Shown: positions 35,028-47,000 of the stretch, piece by piece
Layout of the letters: each line of letters starts with the position of its first letter
How positions within the stretch are numbered: position 1 is the first letter of the stretch
Assembly (NCBI GenBank): GCA_018398805.1
Contig: JAGFBZ010000909.1
Location: 124,001-188,000 of the forward strand
DNA length: 64,000 bases
Direction: 5' to 3'
Source: Hirundichthys speculiger
Taxonomy: Eukaryota; Chordata; Actinopteri; Beloniformes; Exocoetidae
Translations under genes and position numbers: made by a program
Notes under the pieces: generated by a model
Databases searched by the model: none
Told to the model about the DNA's origin: nothing
The model's input: the letters and a program-made list of their open reading frames with translations, nothing else

Positions 35028-38000
35028 TCAGTGTGGAGGAGGAGGAGGGAAGAGCTCCGATCTGGATGATGAAGATGCTCCATAGTGGGCTTGGAAAAGT
35101 GCGTTGCGCGTAGCGCAACCTGCTCTTAAAGGCAAGGGCTACTGATGCACTCTTTGTTTTAACAAGTGAAACGCCTTAACTACTCCTATGCATAATGTAG
35201 CGGGTAGTGCAGGTGGGATAGCGGGTTTAGCAAGGTGGAAGATGGCATTTTTTGCGGGGGAACGCCCCTCCCGCGCCCCGCTATCCCTTAATAGCGGCTT
35301 TAGGAGATCTGGCCAAAGATCAGGCCCATAGTGTTTAAGAATCTACCTCTGCTCATTGTTGATTCTCAGTTATTCAAAAATGCCCTGCCAAAGATTTTCC
35401 AATGTTGATATTTCTAATTAACAGTTGAAAAGAATGCCAACGGCCCTTAGCCACTGTATTTCTGTTTGGATCAAACAACCTTTTCCACAGTGTTGCAACT
35501 AAACAAGCATACTGTATACTTGGATAAAACAAAAGCACCATTCAAGCAGTGTTCAACCAATGAGAAGCCAGATCCACCTTTTAAACAACTTGTATCTTCA
35601 TCACATTACCATGAAGTAATTGTATTTACCTTTCCTCTGTTCTTTCTTATGTTTTCAGTATTTTGTCTTGCTGCTGTGCATCTTCCTGTTGGAGATCCTG
35701 GCTGGGGTTCTGGCATATATCTATTATCAGCAGGTAATTCTTTGTGGTTTAAATTAACATACCCTGGGATTTGCAAGTACAGTTGTCCATGTAGAATTAA
35801 AGACCAAGAGACATATTTTTGAAAATTAGATGTTAAGTCCAGTAATTTAGAAGTCAGGAAATATTGAACTGGTTTTAGGATAGTAATTGTTTTCGTCTTT
35901 AAACACAGGTGAAACAACCTGATTAAATCCTTTCCTATTGCCAGTAAAAACTACAATGGGCTAGAAAAAGCTGCAACACACAGAACTGGCATTATAGTCA
36001 GTAGCTCCCACTACCTCCCAGAAGGCCAAACCTGTGAACTATGACATGAATAGAATAGAATCCTTTTATTGTCACTATACATAGGTACAATGAGATTAAA
36101 AGCAGCGTATCCTGTTTCAGTGCAAAACAGTCTTGAACAATATAATATATATACAATGTAGAAGAAAAAAATAATGCAGATGATGGAGGTAGTACAAATA
36201 AAAGATGGTGGGGGTATGAGGAGGTTAAGGTGCACAGTCAATCCTGAAACCGTACGACACATACTATATACAGATGTTTACACATGTGTGATATTGCACA
36301 GGTAGGTTCAGGGCTGTTATGGCTTTGGGGAAGAAGCTGTTTTTTAGTCTGTTGGTTTTGGACCTGATGACCCTGTAGCGTCTTCCTGAAGGCAACAGGT
36401 CAGAGCCAGACAGCTGCCGTACCAGACAGTACGTCAGCAGGCTCTCGATGGATGAGCAGTAGGAGGTCAGCAGCAGGTTGGAGTCCAGGTTGTATCTCCT
36501 GAGGACTCTCAGGAAGTGCAGCCGCTGCTGAGCTGTTTTGGTGATGGCAGTGAAGTTCCCAGACCAGGAGATGCTGTGGAGATATGGACGCCACAAAGCT
36601 GGAAGCTGTGGACCCTTTCCACTCTCTTGCCATTGATGTAGGTCGGGTCGGTGTCTGGGTTGGTGTTGTGTTTCCTGAAGTCGACAATGATCTCCTGGGT
36701 TTTTTTTGGTGTTCAGAGCAAGGTTGTTCTCAGAACACCAGGCTGTCAGCTTCAGGACCTCCTCTCTGTAGGCTGCCTCGTCCCCCTTTGAAATGAGTCC
36801 GACCACCGTAGTGTCGTCAGCGAACTGCACTATGAGGTTGTTGTGGGTTGGACTGCAGTTGGGTGAGGGCCACTCAGGCTGGTGATGAGAGGCTTTTTCG
36901 GCACTGAAGGTATTTAAATAGAGAAAAAAAAACCTCTGGTGATCAAGAAAAGTTTGTGCCTTTAGATTGGCTCATAAAAGTCAGCCCACATGACAGGACT
37001 GAAAATGAGCTGTCAAGTCTCCTACAATAAAATTTAACAGTACATCAATCTGAACCTCCAAAGGAGACATAATGATAGGTTAACAGGTGTTTCTAGAAAG
37101 AAAATATGAACCCCTTCCTGCTTTGAGTGAGGCATCCTAGTTGAAAATTAAGAAGTACACACCTGGGTGTAGTTTGAGCCAGAATACCTGGCTGTGTGAG
37201 CCCTGCAGAGCCACTCCACATGTGACTGAATAGCAATAAAATACATTCTCATAGCACTCAAAAGCCAGATGTTAGCAGTAGTTAGTAGTCTGTCTTTTAC
37301 TACTCAGGGCTTTACTGTTGTGCATGGATGCAAGTCTGCCCTATTTCAGAAAGTCATCACCTTCTATTAAAACCTCATGTTAAGGTGTATAACAGATAAA
37401 CTGTTTTCTACTACATAATCATAAGAACATGTTTGATAAGTGTTGGTTTCCTTGTTAGAACATGCAGTCAAACCATTGTAAGAGAACATGAACAACTGTT
37501 CAGTTCCCAAGTGGTATGTGTTGTACGGTAATTTTAAGCATGACAAAACCAGCATAATAGATGAGATTATAGTGAGGGAGCATAAGGCAGTCTATGAAAA
37601 ATACAAATACCTGACTGGCCACATTACTTGTGGTACATTAAGTCCAAGTGGAATGAAAAATGCCTGAAGTTGTACACACAACAAGACTGAATGTTGTGTC
37701 AGAGTAATTTGAAAACATTAGTTGTGATTTTTTTTGTTTTTAACTGAAACACATTCTTTTTGTACTCATGATATTTGCAAACTTTCTGCATTTAAGAAAG
37801 CAAAGGTTGTGATAATGATATTTCACTAGATTAAAAGTCTGGTTTCAGATCTTTGTACAGTAAATTCACAGCTGCTAAGGCTGTCACAGATGATCTGAAT
37901 AGACTGCATAGAGAGCAGCACTGTGCTACCTTATTTGAAAATCAACCACTGGCATGTGGTTCAGTTGCTGAAAATTTTTTGAGATGAGCTTTCTTGGGTT

Positions 38001-41000
38001 TAGTCAATCTATAGGCTGCTAATTTCTCAATAGTCCAAGGTTCTAGAAATCATCTGTGAATGTGATGGAGGAATGCACAGCGCATGTAGGGGGTGTGGCC
38101 CCTTTAACCCAGCAGTAGGTAGTGTGCCTTGTGTGTGATTAAAAACAGCATAGATTTCACTTTCATGAAATCTGGTTATTTTAGTCAAGATTATGCTAAT
38201 ATACACTGCCCAGCTCAAAAAAAAATGTCACCACCAAAAAAAAGGTCATACACTCTAATATTTGGTTGGACCACCTTTAGCTTTGATTACGTCAAGCATT
38301 CGCTGTGGCATTGTTTCGTTAAGCTTCTGCAATGTCACAAGATTTATTTCCATCCAGTGTTGCATTAATTTTTCATCAAGATCTTGCATTGATGATGGTA
38401 GAGTCTGACCGCAGTGCAAGGCCTTCTCCACCACATCCCAAAGATTCTTAATAGGGTTCAGGTCTGGACTCTGTGCTGGCCAATCCATGTGTGAAAATGA
38501 TGTCTCATGCTCCCTGAACCAGGCTTTCACAATTTCAGCCCGATGAATCCTGGCATTGTCATCTTGGAATATGCCCGTGCCATCAGGGAAGAAAAAATCC
38601 ATTGATGGAATAACCTGGTCATTCAGTATATTCAGGTAGTCAACTGACCTCATTCTTTGAGCACATATTATTTCTGAACCTGGACCTGACCAACTGCAGC
38701 AACCCCAGATCACAATACTGCCCCCACAGGCTGGAACACTAGGCACTAGGTATGATGGGTGCATCACTTCATCTGCCTCTCTTCCTACCCTGATGTACCC
38801 ATCACTCTGGAACAGAGTAAATCTGGACTCATCAGACCACATGACCTTCTTCCATTGCTCCAGAGTCCAATCTTTATGCTCCCTAGATAATTGAAGCCTT
38901 TTCTTCCAGTTAGCCTCACTGATGACTAGTTTTCTAACTACTCATGCTTGTGGAAAAACAACAGTAGAACTCAGGGCTATGTTTAAAGTTGAAAGTAAGA
39001 GCATTTCCACACACACAATAAGAAGGGAACTCAGCTGTGTAGTTTTCTAAAATTGTTTTTGATGTTTCAAAAAAAAGGTTTTCTCAAATGCATTTACAGT
39101 AATGTGAAGATTGTAGTTTTTTAGATCTGACAGTAAATCCATTGGCAGTGTACCCTCACACAAGCAACTAAATCATATGGATAGACATTGATTTAATGTT
39201 TATAATGCTTATTCAGTTAAAACGTTTAAAGTGAAGTTGAGTTTTATTTAAGATATGTTTTTCTTTTACTAAATTCAGTTCAATTGAATTTTATTTGTAT
39301 AGCGTCTGTTACGCCAAATGTCTCTAGGCGCTTTACAGAGACCCAGAGCATGACCCCTGAGCAAATATCATTAACTAAAAACATAATATTGAATCCTAAA
39401 CAAGGATAATGGCAGGTAAAAAACTCCCACTGAGGGAGAAAAATAAACCTAAAAAAAGTGGAACCTTCCACAAGAAAGAAAGAACAACACTTTGCAGTAC
39501 AAAATGTGCACTAAATAGAGGGATTTTAGTTCATAAGAGATTGTGTTGTTATTTCATGAGTACATAATATGAAAACTAAACTTATTATACAGCACATTAT
39601 GCTGACTGCACTTTTAATAACTGAGCAAATGTGAACTTCTTTAATTATGTAACATTCATATGGCTTTCCTCTCCATCAGCATCATTTTCAACCCTGCTAA
39701 AGCCTGGTGGCTTGGAGCACAGCAGCACGACATTTCTCAGTCTTGAGGTGTTCTGCTATCAGTATAACTGCTTTATTCATTAATAATACATAGCTCATGA
39801 GCAGTCACCGAGGTTCACAGCTCTGTCATGTTTCCTTAAGCTCTATCCTCTTTACTTGCTTCAAAATATTCATGCCTGGATTAGTTGTACAAATCTCAAA
39901 GTCCACACCTCTGGGACTATTGGCACCACTGTTGCCTTCACACCCCTCATCTTTTCCAGCTCTTCATTCAGCCCTTGGTATTTCTTGAGCTTCTCGTGTT
40001 CCTTCTTACTGATGTTGCTATCTCTTGGGATGGCCACATCCACCACCACTGCTGTCCTATGATGTTTATCCACCACCACTATGTCACTTTGTCAGTTTGG
40101 ATCTGGAAGTCCAACAGGATCTTGACCCGTTCATTCTTAATTACCTTTGGAGGCGTCTCTCATCTTGATCCTAGGACCTCCAGTCCATTCGGCACATATG
40201 TTCCTGTCTACGATGCCCGCTACCTGGTTGTAGCATTCCATGCTACAACCAGCTACAATGCTTTGCTAGCCAGCAACTTAGACCCTGCTGTGATGTGCTG
40301 CACTGTTTCAGGTGCATCTTTGCACAGACAGCATCTGGGGTCCTGTCTGGCGTGATAGATCCTGACCTTTATAGATCTTGTGTTTAGCACCTGTTCTTGT
40401 GCAGCCATGATCAGTGTCTCTGTGCTGTCTTTCAGTCCAGCTTTTACAAGCCATTGGTATGTTTTTCCAATGTCAGCCATCTCTTTAATTTGGCGGTGGT
40501 ACATGAAATGCAGAGGTTTGTCTGTCCATGATAGCCCCTCAGGTTCCTCCTCCATGCTGGGTTTCAGTTGTCTAAGGCATTCACTTAGCAGGTCATCAGT
40601 AGGATGGGGGGGGTAGTGTCCCTGAACCTTGCTGGTCCTCAGCCTCCCTCCCTTCACTTAGGGTAAAACCCTCCATGCGTTGTAAGGAGTTTCCTTGTCT
40701 TGACATCAGTGGTTTGCATCTCTTCCAATGGCCAGGATTTTATGCCAGCGGGGTATCCGATTACTGGATCTTGCTTTTTCCCATTCAGCAGACTCTTCAG
40801 GACCTGCCTCACCCTCTGTAGCTATTTGGCTTTGACTGACCTCCGAGCTGCCTCCTTGTGATTGCCATTTGCCTGTGGGATCTCCAGGTATCTGTAGCTG
40901 TCCTGAACCCTCCCCTCATATGTTGCCTTCTGGTAGTTCAACTGTGATCATCGTTCCTCTGCTAAATTCCATCCGTTCATACTTATCTTGCCCCAATGAC

Positions 41001-44000
41001 ATCCTGATGTTGTTGTTGCTCTTTGGGCAGGGCAGGGAACATTGAGGTCAGGAGTTTAACTGCATTATAAGAAGGCATGCTGCAATTTTTGAAAAAATTG
41101 ATTTAAAAAAATGTTTTTAAAAATAAGATTCTAATTGATTTAATTAAGCCATGAATCGCGATGTGGCCTCCAGGCCAGCAGAGGTGACACTGGATTTAAA
41201 CTACATTCTTGTTCAACGTCATCATCCCACACTTAGTGTGACATGCTACGTGCTACGTGCTATTGTCGTTACACATCTGTGCCACTAGATGGAGCCGCAC
41301 CTAAGTAAACAGTAAGCAAATCGAGCATCACAGTGAACGCATGTGAGCAGGATCTGATGTAAAATGGAGGAACCACATGACCGACTCGAGCAAAGGAGTT
41401 AGAAAGTTTTTTTGCAGACCAGAATTTGTTTTTTACAGACTGAATGTTGTTCTTGAAACCGAATATAACTCGACCTTGATGATTATGTGGTTATTGGCAT
41501 CATAAATGCTGTAATTGAACTACAGTGGTACCTCTATTTACTAAATTAATTGGTTCTAGAAGTAGTTTTGTAACCTGAAAATTCCAGTAGAGACGCGTTT
41601 TCCATATAAATGCTCTAATCCATTCCAAGCCCCCCAAAATTCAGACATAGTTTTATAAATCATAAAAATGCATCAAAACATGTAACAAATACATGTTACA
41701 ATTAGATTACTGCACAATAAACAAAAAATGAAAGTTGTACATAATAAAAAACAAAGAATAAAGTAAAGAATAAAAATTATGCTCATTTACCTTTAAACTG
41801 CTGTCATCACCTTTTGCCTTCTTTGGTTCATGTTCTCTCTCAGCAGTGGTTTTTGCCTGACATTTTGTAAAGAACGATCCAAGGACGTTTGCTTTTGTTG
41901 GCTTTTAACAATCCTTCAAAAATGTGCAAGGCAAACATCATTATAGTGAGCGAAAACCCGACTAGTGAACACTTTTTCTGGGTGATTCTTTTCATCAAAC
42001 TTCAGGCTCAACTTCACCCTCCACCTCGAACCCCTCAAAATCTCGTGGGGCAACAGCATCGGGCCACAGCTTTCTCCAAGCTGCATTAAGGTTACGCCGA
42101 TGGCAGAGCAGCTACAAGTATGTTTACGTTTGGTAAACTCTGGGAACTGCGAGTAGCAGTGTGTACTCTATTTTTGCCTTTCGTATCCTGAAATTTCTTT
42201 CATAACAAGTGGCAAAATTTTCCTGTTGAGGCGTATCCTCAACACCTGAAAACCTATAACCTGAAAATTCCTTATGTAGAGACGTTCGTAAGTAGCGGTA
42301 CCACTGTACATGGTTTTACTTATTCACTGAGTTATAGTCTCAGATTTTAAGAGAATAAAGTTTATTAAATGCAACTATACCTTGATCTTAAATAACATGG
42401 AAATCTGACATGTGCCTTACCTTAAGTATGGTACCATACTTTCTAAAAAAGATGAAATAATTAAAATGTTTAATGATTTGTATAATGTCTTAGTTTATGG
42501 CTGGCTTAAAGTAGAGTTGACTTGTTATGTACTAAAGGAAAAAAAATCTTGATACTGTACTGATTTTTTTTTTTTTAAAGAGAGCAGTAGGCCTGTTGTA
42601 AAAAAAAGAAAAAACAAATACAGGATTTGAGAGTTGATAAAACAGTTTCCACTTTACAGTCATTTGCTATGCGGGTATAAAGAAGATAAGAAAAAAAAAC
42701 AGTGTTATGAAAAAAAAAGAAGTAGAGAACTGATACAATTTTTTGTCATTTGCTGCTAGTTCTAATTTACTGTATTGAAAAGGGCGTAAGAGAAAACACT
42801 ATAGTACAGTAATCCCCCACACTTCGTGGGTATTAGGGGCTGTGACCCCCCCCCCCCCCCCCCCCCCGTGATAGGTGAAAACCGCGATGTGGATGTAGAT
42901 GTATATGTACATACAGTATACATGTACGCGCGTACGCAAAATCTACAGAAGGTACACTCACTTTGACGATCTCTCCTCTGTGCGTAGCTGACGAGAGCAA
43001 GAGATGGGAGATGCGGGGACGCATGTCAGCCAATCAGCGTACAGACAACCGACGACACAGTAATGCCCGTCATAGCAGCCAATCACAGGTCTTGATATTC
43101 GTTCATGGGGCCTCCTGTGCCGGCTCTTGTTGCTTCCTGAGACTCGTTCTTGATGTGATGGGTTTCGCTTTAGCCTCGTGCGTGATACGTTTGGCTTTTT
43201 TTCATTTTCATTTATATATTTTTTTTAGGGCTGTCAAAGTTAACGCGTTAACGCGTGATTAACGCAAAATAATTTTAACGCAACTAATTTTTTTAACGCG
43301 CGTTAACGCGACACAGCCTGGCCGTTTATGTATTATTTAGATACGTTTATTTAGAGAGGAGAGTGGGTTTAATGAGCCTCGGGCCCCTGTAGTTGTAGTC
43401 CTGTAGTCCTGCGTAGTCCTGTCAAAACAGGAAGTCATGCACTGACGTCGATGTCCATGCCGCAGACAGACAGACGTAAACAAACCGTGGATACAAAAGA
43501 TACTACTTTGAATGGTAAGTTCAGCTTCAAAACCTTGCCTGATGGCTAACTCCACAAGATAAATGTTGTTTGTGTTTACTGTCGATGTGAATTTAGTTAC
43601 TACTGAAATATCACTTGTCGGCTAATGAGAGCGGTGATGCAGAGAGCCCCCCCCCCCCTCCGTTTGAAGCAAATAAACGGAAATATTTTGTATGAAGAAC
43701 ATAAGAGAAAATATTGAGTATATATATAATATATATAATGGATTTGGCATTGTAGCAATAAATAAACATGCATTTGTTTTGCATAAGGCAAGCATTTGTG
43801 TACTCTCATATTAGGCAAGGCAACTTTATTTGCAACTTTATTTGCAATTCAATTCAAAGTGCTTTACAGATGCAGTCACAAGAAGGCAAATAGAATCATT
43901 CCATACAAGCATAAAAATAATCAATAATAAATAAAAATTAATTAATTAAATTAAAAATGAAGAGTGCAGATAAAATCCTTCCAGTCATCATCTTCACATC

Positions 44001-47000
44001 TAAACAGAACTGTTTTCAGTCTGGATCTGAACATTGTCAGAGTTCAGGTCTGTCTCACATCTGCTGGAAGACTGGTCCAGATTTTAGGAGCATAAAACTG
44101 AAATGCAGCTTCATCTTGTTTAGTCCTGACTCTGGGCACCAGCAGGAGACCACTACCTGAGGTTCTCAGAGTCCAGGTTGGTTCATATGGATCTAACATG
44201 TCAGATGGACTTTGGGGCCATGAAGAGACTTGAACACAAGTAGAGCTGTTTTAAAGTCTATTATCTGAGTGACAGGAAGCCAGAGACCTCAGGACTGGAC
44301 TAATATGGTCATATTTCCTGGTTCTAGTCAGGACTCGTATTAATAAGAGTAATACAACTTGAAAAAGATCTGTATAAGGTAGATTTAGAACAGATAAAAA
44401 TATGCGATTAATTTGCGATTAATCATGATTAACTATTGACAGTCATGCGATTAATCTGATTAATTATTTTGAGAAATTGACAGCCCTAATTTTTTTCTAT
44501 GAATATTTTTGAAACTTCCGCGATGTACTGAGACCGCGATTGCTGAGACCGTGAAGTGTGTGAGGATTACTGTATTGTTAAAAAGGAAGAGGCTGGATTT
44601 GTATATGAGAAGTAATAATAATAAAAAAAAATCAGTAATTTGCCTGTAAATTAATTTTGTGTTGTACATGATTCAAATCGTGATTCGAACTCTATCGTGA
44701 GTTAAGTGAATTGTGGCATGCCTAATTACAATACTTTATTTTCTTTTCAGTCACTCTCTCCTGATTTGCTGATATGCTTGGGATATGCTTGTCCTATTGT
44801 ATGAAACAAGTTGTAGTTGTCAGACAAATGGCCTCAAATTTGACTTAGGAATACTTCACAATAACATTTAATATTTTTTAATTATGGCTGCACTTAGTCA
44901 GTATTATACAGAGGATTTCATGATGATTGCAACATGTCAAGGTCCTGTGGCTGCAAAATGGCCAAAATAATCATCTCTTCACCTCCCTGCTTGTTTGTGA
45001 TGATGTGCTGTTTTTTTACCTTCACTACATGGATAAACATCTTCACTTTCATCATTTTCTTGTCCAAAAACACTGAGGTTTGTTCAGATGCAAATTTATA
45101 AACCTAAACCAAACAGGAATTATGTTTTCATCGGGAAACTCTTACAAATAGGCATTGTTCAGTCTTTTTCTAATTTTCTAATTGTATGGTGAACTTCAAC
45201 ATATAAACTTCTCTTGAGAAATCGCTGTTGGGTTTTTCTGCTCAGAACATTTTATGGTCTGACCCTGGGTTGAGTTTGCTGGGACTGTCTATTGGAACGA
45301 TCAGCAACTGTCTTAAATGTTTTCTACTAAATCACTTTAAAATAATGGGCTCTTAGTGGTTTTAAACTGAACTTACATTCTTTCTCTAATTGACAGGAAG
45401 ATTTGTAAGATTTTTGTTGATTTATTTTCATTGCCATTGCATTTACACACACCTGAATTCTCAAGGTGTGTGTTAAGCGCCAAGTGCCAAAACGTCTCTT
45501 TTTTTTTTTCTTTTATAGAGGTACACACAATTGCTAATGTGTAAATAATTAAGTGCATTTGATTTGCAGCACCTGGCTGCTCCTTACCCTCTATTCCTAT
45601 GGAAGCTTTAAAAGTGTGTTTAGTGCTTGCACACACTTCTTTTGTATTGTGGCTTAGTTTTTGTTGAATAAATAAATAAATAATGATGCTGTGTAATGAT
45701 GTTGTTTATCTGACGTTATGCTTACTTAATTTTAAGACCTGGCAAGGACCAGTTGATTATCTTTTATGTCCTTATGTATGTAACTTCTTTTTCACATGTG
45801 TATAGCTGTAGTTGTGTTTTCAAACATACTTCTACTACTGCTACTGTTTGACTACACAGTTGTGAATTATTTTGATGACATCCACATTTAAAATACAAAT
45901 ATTGTGCAGAAAACACTGATCCTTATAGTATATTATGTCTTCTGGGCTTTGTTTTCTCAAACTTTTTTTAAATATATATTTTTTTAATTTTATGGACTTA
46001 ACTAGGGGAGTGCCAAAAAAATCGATTTGCATAAGAATCGCGATTCTCATTTGCTTCGATTCAGAATTTATATAAAATGTCTCAAAATCAACTAAAAAAA
46101 AAACAGCTGGTCGTCGCCCCCATTTCGCAACTACACAGGATGTCCTGACGCCACCACGCAGCCGGTTCTAGAACATGTATGGAATGGTTGTATGTATGGA
46201 AAGCACCAAAACAAAGAGGAGACAACAAAGATGGAGGAAAAATAGTAGCAGTTAGGGACCGCACACTGTTTTTGGTAAAGGCACCTTCCTCAGAATTTAA
46301 AAGGCAGCATGTTTAACTGTACTATTTTTCTAATAAAGAGGCACTTTTATTTTTGTTACTGAAGCAGTATGTGATATTGATTTTATGTAATAGTTGCAAC
46401 AATGCCATCTAAGCATGGATACATGTTTAAAACTTAATAAATGTAAAAAAAAAAAGGCACTTTAATGTATCCATTTGTCATTCTGTCTTGCAAAGCAGAT
46501 GGGAGTAGATCATGATCAGAAATCAGATTGGAAATCATTATAAATAAAATTGTTTTGAATCGTAAAATTGATTTTAAATCGAACCATGGCCCCAAAAATC
46601 AGAAACAAATTGAATTGTGAGATAGTAAAAGATTCCCACACCTAGACTTAACTCTCATAGTATACGCAGTATTTCTATCAGTAGTTCACAGAAAACATTT
46701 TGTCTGAGCAGAAATCATTTTGCAAGCTTCAGATATAAACAAATGCATGTTTAAATGTGACTGGAACAACAGGTTTCATGCCCGTAGTCTTGGGGACCAG
46801 ACAGATGAGGCAAAATCAGTTCAGTTGCACCTCTATGCAGCCGTCACCTGGATGAGGGTTTTAATATGTGTTTAATGTTATTTGTATGCATTCAGTGCAG
46901 TCCTATAACACCACTCAGTGTCACATTGGCTTTTTTTTTTGTTTTTTAACTGTTGCCAATTCACTGCTGCAGTGTTTTCCAAACTGTCAACAGGTGAAGT

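Larger units (their letters stand above)
42805..44574. mobile_element. mariner-type element with TA duplication, interrupted by a hAT
   Basis: CAGTAATCCCCCACACTTC (42807) and GTGTGTGAGGATTACTG (ending 44572) are inverted ends flanked by TA. The left part has an unusual C run (42847-42867) and a CpG-rich core (42960-43200), including GAGAGCAAGAGATGGGAGAT. The same core recurs in reverse at 61440-61615. A hAT at 43226-44488 splits it 84 bases from its right end. Confidence 0.82.
41070..44724. mobile_element. Outer hAT-like element hosting two mariner-type copies
   Basis: AAGGCATGCTGCAATT (41072) and AATTGTGGCATGCCT (ending 44723) are near-inverse ends, each followed inward by ATTGATTT/AAATCGTGATTCG motifs. 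Flanks ATTATAAG and ATTACAAT are similar but not identical. The left interior (41270-41420), with CACATCTGTGCCACTAGATG and GCAGGATCTGATGTAAAATG, resembles the loop and arms of the foldback at 18484-19304, so the families are related. Two TA-flanked elements sit inside. Confidence 0.5.

Noticed and set aside
39885..40355. 156-codon open frame on +
   Set aside because: It is antisense to the R2/R4-like LINE remnant, which has clear family motifs on the minus strand.
42833..43262. Open frames on both strands over the CpG-rich segment
   Set aside because: They lie inside a mariner-type element and its copy at 61.4 kb, with no conserved domain.
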